Source: Bimastos eiseni
Lineage: Eukaryota; Annelida; Clitellata; Crassiclitellata; Lumbricidae
Assembly (NCBI GenBank): GCA_959347315.1
Contig: OY365813.1
Location: 19,008,625-19,072,624 of the forward strand
Length of the DNA: 64,000 nt
Direction of reading: 5' to 3'
The first letter of the stretch is position 1. Every line of letters begins with the position of its first letter. Shown one piece after another: positions 44,230 to 55,964 of the stretch. The notes beneath the pieces were generated by a model, which did no database searches, was not told the DNA's origin, and worked only from the letters and a program-made list of their open reading frames with translations. The position numbers and the translations under genes were made by a program.

Positions 44230-44660
44230 AGCAAAAGCGTCGGCCACATATGCATTACAAAGAGAGGAGGTCCATCGCGCATGACTAAATGGTCTGTAAT
44301 GGATATGGGGTCGAGAGTGCGTGGGGTTCGAGACCCGACGGGTGAATCGCAGTTCGGCGCACTAACCCGGATGTAATTCGTCACCGGCGATCGAACGAAT
44401 CGGCGGCGTTTCCATGGTTACTCCCGCCAATCGTCCGATGGTTGGTATGGCAACCGACCGGGGCATACACTGTGGGTGGATATGGCGAACGGGTCGTGAC
44501 GATTGTCAATGCCGCTGTTGAACATGTTTACCTGGCATATTCACGACGACCGTCTTGAATCGAGCGAGAAAAACTGAGCGAATTTATATTGCGCCATCAT
44601 CGTTCGTCGAGGCATGCGTGACTGTTTTGCTGGGAACGCTAACGCCAATAACATGCTGTC
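44230..44660. other. GC-richer unique sequence, no gene recognised
   Basis: Higher GC than its surroundings; contains GGGGTTCGAGACCCGACGGG (about 44322-44341), a B-box-like string, but no partner A box is evident. Confidence 0.35.
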
Positions 44661-44664
44661 ACCA

Positions 44665-44855
44665 TCTCGCTCACTATGTATGCCTATCTGTTTGTCTGTC
44701 TGTCTGTCTTTCTCCGGCTGTTTCTGTCAGCCTTTCTCTGTGCTTCTGCCTACCAATTTATGCGTTTTCGAATCCACACATACACATACACATATACCCA
44801 CACACACACGCACGCCCACACACACACACATACCCACACACTCGCACGTGTGTGT
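44665..44855 (+). repeat. (TCTG)n and (CACA)n microsatellites
   Basis: TCTGTCTGTCTGTCTTTCTC near 44690 and CACACACACACGCACGCCC near 44800. Confidence 0.85.
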
Positions 44856-44989
44856 AGAGAATGAAATGGAGCCCCAAAAGGGACGAGAATCCTCCTAGAT
44901 AGAGACACCCGCGTATCCAACATATCCAACAGCGATTGATCTAAAAGACGACTCCTATTATTGAGGCTCTAAAAAATATTGAAAGCACA

Positions 44990-45253
44990 GCCCGGGTACA
45001 CGTCGACCCGCGGAGCAGCTACCCGGCCGCGTGAACATTTGGTTAGGAAATGTAGGTAATTGAACATTTTAACGGAATGTCTGGCACCCTAGAATCGAAG
45101 TTAGTGCCCGGGCAGTCAGCTAATATGACCAACGGAACATTTCTGACATATGTTCAAGTAAAATCGCACACATTTACGGAATGTCGGGTACCCAAGAATC
45201 GATTTCATTGTCCGGGCAGTCAGCCTCGGACAGGTACCCGTTGCCAGCCCTAA
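44990..45253. other. Possible MITE with internal duplication
   Basis: Two near copies of CGGAATGTC(T/G)GG.ACCC.AGAATCGA..CCGGGCAGTCAGC (about 45071-45121 and 45178-45230). Outer GGGTAC-containing ends may pair (CAGCCCGGGTAC; GGTACCCGTTGCCAGCCCT). Not classified. Confidence 0.35.
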
Positions 45254-45454
45254 GGCTATTCACACAGACATTAGTTAGAATCAATTCCTCTTGGGTGCAG
45301 CTTAATTATACAATACAACTAGAAACTAAATGAAAAGATGAACCGATGCTTCTACTGTAAAGGCAGTCATATGCATCACTGAGGAAATATTGTTTAAACA
45401 GATGATGTGTGGCGTAGTATTAATACTAATAAAGAATTTACGAGGAGGGCTGGG

Positions 45455-45550
45455 AGAGACAGAGAAAGACAAACACACACACACGCACACACACAATCAA
45501 ACAAACAACCAAACACACACATACACAAACACACAAACACATTTACACCT
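45455..45550 (+). repeat. (CA)n microsatellite
   Basis: ACACACACACGCACACACAC and related A/C-rich repeats. Confidence 0.9.
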
Positions 45551-45969
45551 AAACAAATCTTCCATGCGGCAGTGTACGGTCGATGTACTCATCATGGCAG
45601 AGCCGGCTATATGAAACGAAGCCAGAGTAGTAACGTTGAACCAAATGTCTTCCCTTGTAGTGTTTCAAGCCCTAGACCTTTCGATTGACTGTCCTGCACG
45701 CTAACAACTACACAAGCTATCAACACGTGATAAAATCCAACACAGCGTAAACATTTGCTTAGCGCTATGATCACGCGCGACTGACATTTGGGAAACAGCA
45801 AGAGTATGACTGTTGTGGAGCTATTAGTTCCTAATGCACACGCGTGCTTAAAGAACGTTGTGCATGTTGGCCAAGAGCACTGCACGTGTTGACGATGTTT
45901 GTTGCCCGTGTTGCCCAAGACCCTGATGCATGGGTAGCCCACGACCCACCAGTCTATAATATACACCAG

Positions 45970-45978
45970 CTAAATATG

Positions 45979-46009
<31 letters not shown>

Positions 46010-46110
46010 ATGCGTGGGTGTTTGGTGTTTGTGTGCGTATGTGTTTGTGTGTTTCTGCGTTTGTGTCTCTGTCTCTCTATCTCTGCCTCTCACTTCCTCC
46101 CTGTCTCTGC
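45970..46110 (+). repeat. (TA)n/(TG)n/(TCTC)n compound microsatellite
   Basis: TATATATATATATATATATG then TGTGTGTGTATGCG then CTCTGTCTCTCTATCTCTG. Confidence 0.9.
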
Positions 46111-46259
46111 CTCTCGCGGCGTCCATTGGTCCTCGGATGGGGTCACTGGTTCGACGAATGAGACATGAATCTGGTTAATGTCAATGTTTTGGCCCAGATG
46201 ATTTCTGGCAATAGTGAACCGTGGTACGACGATGGAAGAGCTGGAAGGGGATGGGCCAT

Positions 46260-46720
46260 CATGGGATAGAGAGAGATGAACGACGAAAGGTTGGATGGGA
46301 AAAGGAAGAATGGATGGGTGGAAGGATAGATGGAATGAAGCAGGAAAATATGTAAGAGGAGGGAGAAGGGACGGAGGAGGGGAGAGGGATGTAAGAAGGA
46401 AAGAAGATTATATAGATGGATGGATGGAAGAATAGAAAAAAACTAGAAAGGAAGGAAGCAAAGAAGGATGTAAGGAAAGAAGGAGAAGTTAAGATGGATG
46501 GAGATAGAATAATAGAAGGGAGGAAGGAAAGTAGGAGGCATGGAAAGATAGGAGTAATGAAGGATAAGAAAATGGTAGATAGAGAAAGATGGAAACTGGG
46601 AAGGATGGAAGGCAAGAAGGGTGCTGGGAGGGTAAGGAAGCAGGAAGGAAATATTGACACAAGCGACAGAGACAGACAGACAGAGACAGAGAGAGCGACA
46701 AAGAAAGAGAAAATATGACG
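46260..46720 (+). repeat. Polypurine tract
   Basis: About 460 bases of GGAA/GGAT/GAGA sequence, almost lacking pyrimidines on this strand. Confidence 0.9.
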
Positions 46721-46814
46721 AAGACCAATTCAGATCGTGTCTATGAAAACTGATAGGAGTGGCAACGGGGAGCAGATAATTGCCTCGGATCCAAGTGATT
46801 GCTAGAAAGATGAT

Positions 46815-47520
46815 CCGCTCCCGACGCTCCTCCTGCTCCTCCTGCTCCTCCTGCTCCTCCTGCTTCTCCTGCTCCTCCTGCTCCTCCTGCTCCTCCTGCT
46901 CCTCCTGCTCCTCCTGCTCCTCCTGCTCCTCCTGCTCCTCCTCCTTTTCTGCTCGTCTATCTCATCTCCTCCTCCTATTCTTTTTCCTGCTGCTATTCCT
47001 CCTCCCACCCATCTTTCCCTTCTTCTTCTTCTTCCTCCTCCTCCTTCTTCCTCTACCTAATCCTCCTACTCTTCTTCCTCCTGCTCCTCCTGCTCCATTA
47101 TTTTTCCTCCTCCTCATGCTCTTTTCCTCTATCTAATCCTCTAATCTTTTTTCTCCTCCAGCTGATCTTCCTCTCCTCCTGCTCTACTTCTTCCTCCTCT
47201 TCTTCCTCATGCTACTTCTCATATTCTTCCTCCTCTTCTTCCTCATGCTCCTCCTCTTCTTCTTCTTTCTCCTTCTCCTCTTCTTCCTCATGCTCTTCTA
47301 ATTCCTTTTCATTCTTCTTTTCTTCTTTCTTCCCTCTCTTCCTCTTTCTCCTCCTCCCCTCCTTCTCCTCCTGCTACTCTTTTTCATCCTCTTCCTCCTC
47401 TTGTTCCTCCTCCTCTTCCTCTCTTTCCTCTTTTCTTCCTCCTCCTCTCTTCCTGGTTTTTTCCTCCTCTCTTCTGCTTCCTCCTCTTCCTCCTCCTCTT
47501 CTTCCTCCTCCTTTCCAACC
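46815..47520 (+). repeat. (TCCTGC)n array and polypyrimidine tract
   Basis: Around 20 copies of the hexamer TCCTGC (46828-46945) lead into 570 bases of CTT/CCT repeats. Confidence 0.95.
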
Positions 47521-47524
47521 GCAG

Positions 47525-49080
47525 GAGGAACGATATTAGCCATCGAGATGAGCCCGGTAGCATCTTGCCATCCCCACCACAGCAGTACCAGTCAACTGTC
47601 ATATGATCATCCATTATACAAGTACTTGGACCCAGTGAACTTAACACTAGCCACGTTGCATAAATATACTCTAGAAAGGATGGACGGTAATATTACATAT
47701 ACGAGAGCAGCTGGGCCCTTCTTGTTTCGACGGCACTTGTCGAAGGCTATCAAATGACCAATACACGAATCGTTGTCAGGACTATAATATTATATCGCCA
47801 GTGTTTTCAACCTTAATAATTGATATTTGGAACCGTGTATTCCTAGTGTGCTTTACATAGAAGATTGGATATGGACATGGATGCATGGAGAGAATTGGAA
47901 CGAAGAGCTGTATGGATGCAAGAGATGTGAGGATGGAAGGGTGGGAATGAAAGAAGAATAGAAGAATAGAAGAGACTAGGAAAGTAAGAATGAAGCCAGG
48001 AAGAAAGCAGGAAATGAAGGATGCGGAAAGGAGGAAGGAAATGTGGATACCAACGACAGAGAGAGCTGCTGTAATTCACCAAAATAATTTCTGTCGATGG
48101 CAATTGCCTTTGTTGTCATAAGACGTCGTTAAACTCTGGATTCATCATAGCTCTATAGAAACTACGCCACTACTCGTACTTTGGTAGCGCCAATTCCAAG
48201 TCTGAACAAAGGCGATCCAGAATATCGTTAATTTGAAACTATATATCTTATACACAATTACTAAAGGATAAATAGAGACCTATCGGGTAGACATTTTCCA
48301 CCGAGTATTTGAACGTACTATTTGCCGGATCCGTGTACGAACCGAGTAGTAGTGGGTCGCCACTACAGAGCAGTCATGCGCACGCCCGGCAAGTACCATT
48401 GCCTCGTCAATCGTTGTACTTGTAATAAATTAATGATTTACTAATACTGCATACATGCAACTAGACACTATCTGATTAGGTAATAAACAATATCGATGAA
48501 ATTATTTATCGAATTACGACTTGTTTTATTATAGTTTCAATTCTTTAACTATCTATTTGCGTGCGTAGGCCTACGATTTGCCGAGGCGAATACTTACGAA
48601 TAGTTAATAAAAAAATGGGATATTTTGCCGAGTCGAATGTCCGAAGCGATTTCCAGTCGGTCCCTAATTACTACTATCTGTACCGTGTGTTCGCCGTTAA
48701 AATAAAACAAGTTTATAATGCCGGGTTGTAGTTACTGTAATCACCATCTCGTTGTTCCCATTTTAAAGATCATTTCGGAAATTCTCGACACGAATATTTT
48801 GGTATGTAGCGTAAATATTAGGGCATTAATACATACCTGAGACGAAAAGACTATTTCTACCAATTGACATTTAACTTACTGTCTAAAGATCAGATTTTAT
48901 CCAATCGTCAATATTTTAACTGTGTGTAAATTTTCAGTCTCAGGCCCTCTACGATCGTGCGGTTAGCACAAACGGTACGCTGTCGGTTTGTATGTGTGTT
49001 TTCTTGTCTGTACTTTGGCATGCATGTGTCTGCTTGCATGTATCTTTGGGTATGTGCCGTTCATAATCAAACTGAAGCTA
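47525..49080. other. Dpr-like intron/flank, no gene recognised
   Basis: 47860-48065 is purine-rich and ends like the tract at 46650-46700 (AACGACAGAGAGAG). 48560-48670 holds a repeat related to 32805-33110. No coding exon can be supported. Confidence 0.4.
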
Positions 49081-49090
49081 CTGAACTAAC

Positions 49091-49310
49091 CTGATGCGTG
49101 GAAAGCTGTCGCTGCCATTAGAAACTTGATCGCAGGCCACATACATACGGAAACACCACCACCATCACCGCTTCCTCCACTTGCTCCCGTGATTCCTCGA
49201 TCGCCAACACCGTTAGCGCCTTTTAGCGGGTTTCCTCTTCTCCTCTGACAACCGCTTGCATTCACTGTCCAAGAAGCGCTTTGCAGTTTGTCCGCTCTAA
49301 GCGCTGCCAT
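49091..49310 (-). CDS. Tentative first coding exon of the Dpr/zig-8-like gene
   Basis: An ATG at 49310 in a good context (A at -3, G at +4) follows an in-frame TGA, as expected for a 5' coding exon. The frame runs 73 codons to a donor CATCAG/GTTAGT at 49091, phase 1, which matches the phase-1 acceptor at 35810. The end, VCMWPAIKFLMAATAFHAS, is mildly hydrophobic and could be a signal peptide from the internal Met. The Gly/Ser-rich preceding text is not conserved. No transcript evidence; it could be unrelated. Confidence 0.35.
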
Positions 49311-50106
49311 TCTTCGCTGTCAGCGATGTGCACCGCTCTCTCCGTCAGTCGGTGGCGCTGCACTAACTACTGAGCGATGAAGCGAAAGAAAGACAGGCGC
49401 CTGGCGACGTGTATTTCTCCGTCTTCGGTGCCTCGGTCTTTGGCGATCTAGTGGGCTCGCCGCTCAGCGACCGAACGAGCGAACGAATGAGGGATCGAAC
49501 GAATGGACGAATGAATGATAGAATTATCTGACGAATTAACTGTCGAATGAACGAGCTAAGTGGAGGCAGGCCCGCCGAGACGTCGAGATGGTAGAGGGGC
49601 AAAAGCCAAGAGCCTCGGCGAAAGCATTGGGCCCTAACCGGGTCCGCAATCAACCAGCAAGGAAAGATAATCAGTTATGCAAAGTTCGCTACTTGTGTCT
49701 TCGGAAATACTAAACACTTGCTGGGCCTGGAATTTCTCTATCTGGGTCCATAATTTCTCTACCTAGCAGCCTGGAATTTCTCTGACCTGGGGCCCGGAAT
49801 TTCTCTACATGGACTCGAAATTTCTATGCCTATGGACCTGGAATTTCTCTGCCTGGGGCCCATTATTTCTCTTGAAGCGTCTTAGCGTTGTGATCTGCAG
49901 TTCACTTGTACGTAGACACTTTATGTTAACAAGTTGTTTATTCTTTAATTATTGTTTTATTCCTTGTTAATGCTGTCTTATTCTGTGAATTCAAGAATGG
50001 AACAACGCATGAGATAACGATGTGACAATCGTATGACTCGAATAATACGTGCAGTGCAGCGCAAAACTAATTCTTCGACACAGATATTTACATAACATCG
50101 TTTCAA

Positions 50107-50350
50107 CTTATATATATATATATAATTTCAGCTTATGTATGTTATGTATATATGAATATAATATATATATATAATTTCAGCTTATGTATGTTATGTATAT
50201 ATAAATATAATATATATATATAATTTCAGCTTATGTATGTTATGTATATATAAATATAATATATATATATAATTTCAGCTTATGTATGTTATGTATATAT
50301 AAATATAATATATATATATAATTTCAGCTTACGTATAATATATATCTATA
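50107..50350 (+). repeat. About 48-bp tandem repeat, five copies
   Basis: AATTTCAGCTTATGTATGTT plus ATGTATATATAAATATAATA and a TA run, copied nearly identically. Confidence 0.95.
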
Positions 50351-50559
50351 TATTATATATATATATAGTTTCGATTTAAAGACGTTGTGTCACAATTAAG
50401 AATCATTAGCTTCGTCTTCCTTTGTCACTAACATACAAATGATTTCTCTTCACGTTTATTGAAATTATGGCGACGGCTGCTAAACCGGCCTAGAAAGGCA
50501 AGGCCTTTATGCAGCTCCTGATGAGACGGACCTGACGGAAGCAACACCCGACTGTCCAT

Positions 50560-51255
50560 GCGACATGGCGTCACATGGATAGGTCGGACTCCAGTACGAC
50601 GCCGAGGTCAGGCACCGGGGTCAAAGGGGCGATCGAAGCCATACAAACACTCAGAGCGAAAGTGTCAAGGTTGAGACACCTTCCGCTGGTCGCGCACCAC
50701 AGGAAGTTGGTTCTTTCTGAATTGAGACGCAGTCTATTAGACCGCATCCACTCAGTGATCCGGTCGATTCCATGCTTCATCCGATGCCGCTACTGTGCGA
50801 CAGTTGATGGAGGTCCAGACGTGTACAGCTGCGTGTCGTCAGCATATAAGTGAGATGACAGGTTGAGACTAGCGGCAAAGCTCACCTACGTCGGCGGTGT
50901 AGAGTAAGAGCAACAGCGGTCCGAGCCCTGAGCCCTGAGGGTCACCACAGAGGACAGATGAATAAACTCCGTCGAAGAACACAGTCTGTCGACGACCACA
51001 GAAGTGGGAGCTGATCCAGTCGAGCGCGTCTGAGCGGATCCCGTAGGTCCTTGACAGGCGCTCCACCAGAATGTCATGGTCGACCGTATACCAAAAGCGG
51101 CCGAGAGGTCCAGCAGACCAAGCAAAGCGTGGTCACCTGCGTCGATCGCCTGGACCCTCTGATCGATGAAATCGGCACAAGCCTCTGCGGAGAGTCCCGG
51201 AGCCGAACTCCAGATGTCGTTCACTAATCTATCCAGCCCGTCATATACCACGCGC
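50560..51255 (-). mobile_element. CR1/L2-type LINE reverse transcriptase fragment
   Basis: The reverse strand, in shifting frames, shows HALLGLLDLSAAF (motif A area), a GDPQGSGLGPLLLLLYTADV-like motif B (expected GVPQGSVLGP), LNLSSHLYADDTQLYTSG with the YADD catalytic box at 50835-50846, and WMRSNRLRLNSERTNFLW. At least two frameshifts and an in-frame stop after YADD mark it as dead. GC-rich relative to its flanks. Confidence 0.85.
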
Positions 51256-51744
51256 CAGCAAAATAGACCACAGCACGCTCCCCTATTTAATTCCTACACG
51301 GGTCACCACTTGGACAGTCGACATGGATGCATAGAGATTGCACTAGAAAAAAATTTACATTCCGCATCGCCTCGTTATCTGATATTTTATCTTATAGTAT
51401 GGAGGGCATTGTCTTATTAAATTATGAATTGTATAATTATTACTGTAATTGTAATTGCAGTGGAAATTTTCTATAGCGACGCTCAAAATCATCGGCGTTC
51501 CCGACCTATTATGGTGTACCAAGACGCAGGACCAACGGATGGTCTCCACCTTGCATTGACCGACTTCTCCCACATCTTCGAATTTGTGTCAGAAGATCCG
51601 TTACGTCCCATTCTATCAACTAAATTAATATCAGAACCCTCGGATTTTAGTCATCAAAAAATTAACAAACTGCAAATTAGTGAATTAGAAAATTTTGCTG
51701 CAGGTTACTCAGAAAAGGTTGGATTCAGAAGGTCAGTAACTGTA

Positions 51745-52045
51745 CAGAAGAATCGGCAAGAAAGAAAGTCTCATGGAAAAAGTCGACCAGAGAAAGCTAG
51801 GTTTATTTTTGACATATCTACAGAATGAAAGATGATAGAAAACTTCGAACGCTGGTTCTTGGAATAATGGATGAAAGAAATAAAAGAGGAAGACCACATA
51901 GGGAATAAACAGATGACACGCTGCAATGAACAGGGCGTTTGGAGAAATGGGATCAGAAAGGCATCAGACACCTACGGGCGATGAGCGGCTGAGCCCACGG
52001 TTATTGATTGATTGATCGATCGATTGATTGATTGATTGATCAACT
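51745..52045 (+). mobile_element. LINE 3' relic with (TTGA)n tail
   Basis: The plus strand reads ESLMEKVDQRKL, then RKLRTLVLGIMDERNKRGRP and DQKGIRHLRAMSG, ending in TTATTGATTGATTGATCGATC. It is the same family as 23945-24225 (GIM..NEKGRPHG..KGIRNL). Confidence 0.65.
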
Positions 52046-52274
52046 ATATATACAAGCGAGATCCTTCTTCCTTTTAGGTCTTTCTTTGTATCCCATTAAA
52101 TTGAATGACACGTTGCTGTTTAATAATTATTGGCCCTGGTCCTGGGATCAATAAACTGAATTGAATATATGTATGCATAGCATGCATGCACTTATGTATT
52201 CGTGTAGGTTTATGCATAGATGGATGTTTGTATATAACTTGTGCATGTGTACCTATGTATTTTATACATGTATA

Positions 52275-53255
52275 CACCGTGTCTAAAATAAACCAAGCAA
52301 AATTGTTTTTGTCAGAACTTCATCAGATTTCCATTAATTTTAATAACTCTTGGTAGGTAGATGACATAATAGCTGAAGTTTTATGCTATATGTAAATTTT
52401 CCACCTCACCTGACTCATATCACATCACTATACCTTGTTAAACACAGATGTATCAAATTTTGTATATATATATATAACGCTTAAATTTCATTACTTTCAT
52501 CAAGCTATTTGATGACCGAATTAGCACGCAAGAAAGTAAAATATGGTTTACTAAGCTGAGTTTTTAATTGTTATGACAGATCTGCTTAAAAGTGTTAGAA
52601 TTGGTGCTCGAAATGTGCATCGTTTACACGGACACAAGCGCTTAGACGGCGACGCCACTGGCCGATAGCAACATCAACGATCGAGACAGGTCAAAGCGCG
52701 TCCAATCGTCAATCAGACGCGTTTTGAGTTTGTCGAAATTGGCTATTCTGGAACGGTAAACCTTCTCCTGCAGCACACTCCATATGCTATAGTCGACTGG
52801 GTTAAGATCTGGCGAATTCGGCGGTCACAGTGTTGGAGGGATGAAGTCGGGCGTCTCTCGTTCCAGGAAAGAGACGGTGTCGCGAGTTCGATGCGCCGGG
52901 ACGCCATCTTGTTGAAAGACAAAAACCTCGCCCTGGGAAATCCGGGGTATGTCTGACAGTAGATTATGGGCAAGAAGGTTGTCGGGTTAGTATGGCCTAT
53001 TCGCTTTGACACCCGGTTCGATGAAATGGAGTTAAGTGCTGCCAAGTAATAAAATTTAAGCATTATACAAAAATTGGTAAATCTGTGTTTGACAATGTAG
53101 TGCGGTGATATGAGTCAGGTGAGGTGGAAAATTTATATAAGGCATAAAATTTCAGCCATGTTTCCATCTACTACCAATCGTTATTAAAATTGATGAAAAT
53201 TTGACGAAGTTCTGACAAAAGCAATATTGCTTTGGTTTATTTTGAGACACGTAGG
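52275..53255 (-). mobile_element. Tc1/mariner-type transposon relic with long TIRs
   Basis: Terminal inverted repeats of about 175 bp (52275-52450 and 53080-53255) share GTGTCT.AAAATAAACCAA and CCACCTCACCTGACTCATAT. Inside, the reverse strand encodes the transposase C-terminus: VFVFQQDGVPAHRTRDTVSF (second catalytic Asp, about 52903-52914) and NSPDLNPVDYSIWSVLQEKV (third Asp), with a stop just before PPNSPD. The N-terminal half is missing, so this is an internally deleted, inactive copy. Confidence 0.85.
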
Positions 53256-53259
53256 TTAT

Positions 53260-54155
53260 GCATGCATGCATGTATACGTTCATGAATGTATGTCTATTTA
53301 TATATGAATGTAGCCTATAATGTATATTCCATGGCTTAGACGTGTTTGCATTTATGCGCGTATACTAGCCCAGCTTCGCTTGAGATTGAGTTTTGAACAC
53401 AGCGGGTGTGCCTTTGAAACTGTATCCATGTAGCAAATTATCGCTTCCGATTTGACGATTTGATGCTTAGATTACCTTAACAAATCTTAACAGTCACACT
53501 TGATTTGCATAAATTAGCCCCGCCTTCGTATGACGTGTTGCAAATGACTGCGTAGATGATATGAAATATCGGGTGTCTTGGTAATTCGATACAGAGATAT
53601 CTCGATGATTCGATGTCAAAACATTGCAATTTAGAGTAAATTGCGTGCTGAAACAGGTACGTATTATTGTACACATGTAGGTCTGTGCTATGCCATTTAA
53701 TATGAATGGTTTTATCTGGACACGAATCTCGCACAAATTGATAAACTCTTCGAAGGAACACTTTTCGTAATTCGTCGTTTTCTTATCGAGTCTTCTCATT
53801 ACCTTGCTAGATAATATAAGCTTAAGAGATTATTCAGTTTGAGTTGGGTGTTCCGTAGCCTGAAGGGCTTCTCGTTAAGTGTCCGTAAGGCTGTTTGAGA
53901 TTTAAGGCTCATCATATTTAGTTACATCCAGCTTGGAAACATTTCAGAATGATAAACATATTGCTAACATTATGTACACAGACCGTCGTGTATTACGCGC
54001 CATATAAGCGTCAGCCTATGCAAAAAGTAATTAAAGGCTCTAGAAATAAAAATATTATTATTTCAATATCCGTCATTATTTATCGATACCAATGGATGTT
54101 GGTAACGTTGGCTCGTGAGCAGTGCAAAGATCGAACTAAAAATCGAGAAATTGAA
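53260..54155. other. No gene recognised
   Basis: Mixed AT-rich sequence with no supportable coding or repeat signal. Confidence 0.35.
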
Positions 54156-54162
54156 CTGTGAG

Positions 54163-54447
54163 CCAATCGCAAGATGCCGTAGCTTTGGTATGCGATTCCA
54201 TTGACCAATCACAAAAGATCATTCCTATGAAAGCCCGCGATTGGCCAGTTGAAAGCGCTCTGCAGAACCAGTTGAACTTTTGAGCCAATCAAAGAGCTTC
54301 ATCGTACGAGACGAGCTTCCATTTGCCAGTCAGACGAAATTCTTGTCATTCAGTTAACCAATCTGAAGAATTTCTCGCTGACATTCCAACCAATAAGTGC
54401 ATCTAATTCTTACGCGATGACCAATATTTTTCTCGATTCATCATTGG
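54163..54447. promoter_or_regulatory. CCAAT-box cluster
   Basis: CCAAT on either strand at 54163, 54205, 54240 (inverted), 54286, 54358, 54390, 54421 and 54443 (inverted): eight in 285 bases, where about 0.6 is expected by chance. CCAAT is the NF-Y core site. The cluster is about 4.9 kb upstream of the tentative Dpr-like first exon on the minus strand. Function is inferred only. Confidence 0.4.
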
Positions 54448-54769
54448 TTTGTTTTAGAGAAGTCAAACAACTTTGTGCAGAAATATCTCGATCCGAGATC
54501 TCGTTTTCAATGATCAATAAATGCCTTTTCATTCAGAAGGTAATTCCTCGTTGTCAGTTGAATTCATCGACAAAGAGACACTGAATTCTTCTGTGCGTTA
54601 TGTTGCATCGGAAACTGTATCCAAACCTACGCGTTCTGATTGCTTGCATTCCTGACTTCGAAATCGCCGTCGTCCGCTTTCAAGTGAGGCAGTCACGAGG
54701 TCGCCGTGTGATGAGTAAGTGAGCGAGCAAGGGAGTGGCGAGCGATCTGGCATGTCAGTCGTTAGTTAG

Positions 54770-55055
54770 TCAATTGTTGATTAATTGATTAATTAATTAA
54801 TTTATTCATTCACTTATTGTATCATTCAATCATTCACTCGTAATGTATTTAATCTATTCACGTATCCATTCATTAACTCATTCATTAACTAATTGATTCA
54901 TTAACTAGTTGAATCACTAACTCATGCATTTATTTATCACTCAGTCATTCATTCACTAATTCACGCACTCACTTAGTCATTAATTCAAGCTGTCATTCAA
55001 GCAGTCAGTCAGTAATTAATTCAGTTATTCATTTATTTGAGTCAGTCGTGCCCTG
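54770..55055 (+). repeat. (ATTCATTC)n-like degenerate repeat
   Basis: TTAATTAATTAATTTATTCA, TCATTCATTAACTAATTGAT and similar tetranucleotide-derived sequence. Confidence 0.85.
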
Positions 55056-55534
55056 TCAGTCTGAAGAATGCCCATACTGGTGCGTGTAGCCTCTGAATTT
55101 CACCAGCAAGCCTCCCAAAGGCACCAGCGTAATCTCCCTCATTTCCCTTCCTTTCAAGACCTGCTTTGGCATGATGTATTAAGTCGAAGAGCAATGTTGT
55201 TGATATATATCACAGAGAAGTTGCCAAAGAAGCGATCGACCACATCGAGAAGATGACCAGTCGAGAGTGAACATTCAAAGCATTCGTGCTCGCATCACTT
55301 GGAACCGTCAACCGCCGAGAAGCTACAAGACAATAAGACGTAGAAGACATTGAGAAATAAGACGAGAAGTCAATAAGACATTATAGGATGGCTAATTTGC
55401 CCTCTGTCTATCACTGGAACCGTAGCACACTCACGCACACAAACAGGTCTTTCTATACATAAAGAAGTTTATCTATGCCTCCCTGTTGTGCAACCATGCA
55501 TCCATGCAGTCAGGCGAGAGTACAGGAAAGAAAA

Positions 55535-55935
55535 AAGAGATTTAAGAAGGAAGGACACACAGACTTATGAACAGATGCAAGAAAGAAAGAAGTAAAAGAT
55601 GGCAGACCGAAGTAAGGAAGGAAGGACTGAAGTAGGGGATGAAGGGAAGAAGGAATGAATGCAGGAAGTACAAAATAAAGGAGAATAGGAATAAAGGACT
55701 AAATGAGGGAGGGAAGGAATAAAAGACGGACGAAGGAATGACTGATAGAAGGTATCTGTGATGGAAAGATTGAACAAGGGCAGGAACGAAGGAAGGATGG
55801 GATGAATACGGACAGGTAGAAAATAATTAAGAAAGAAACGATGAAAAAGTAAGAAATAGAGAAATGGAAGAAAGAAGAAAGAATAGATGAAAAGAAGGAA
55901 AGAAGGAAGGATGAATATGGAGAGATGATGATCTA
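55535..55935 (+). repeat. Polypurine (GGAA)n-like tract
   Basis: AAGGAAGGACTGAAGTAGGG and related purine-rich repeats. Confidence 0.85.
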
Positions 55936-55964
55936 AATAAAGGAAGAGACAAGAGACGGCTTAC

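Noticed and set aside
44322..44341. B-box-like GGGGTTCGAGACCCGACGGG as a tRNA gene
   Set aside because: No A box, acceptor stem or anticodon arm can be folded around it.
46780..47136. Cys/Ser-rich frame SCSSCSSC resembling a metallothionein or keratin-associated protein
   Set aside because: It is the (TCCTGC)n hexamer array followed by polypyrimidine; no start context, domain or splice support.
51424..51828. 134-codon frame as a new small protein
   Set aside because: It starts in AT-rich intergenic sequence and runs into the out-of-frame LINE relic at 51745; no homology or splice support.
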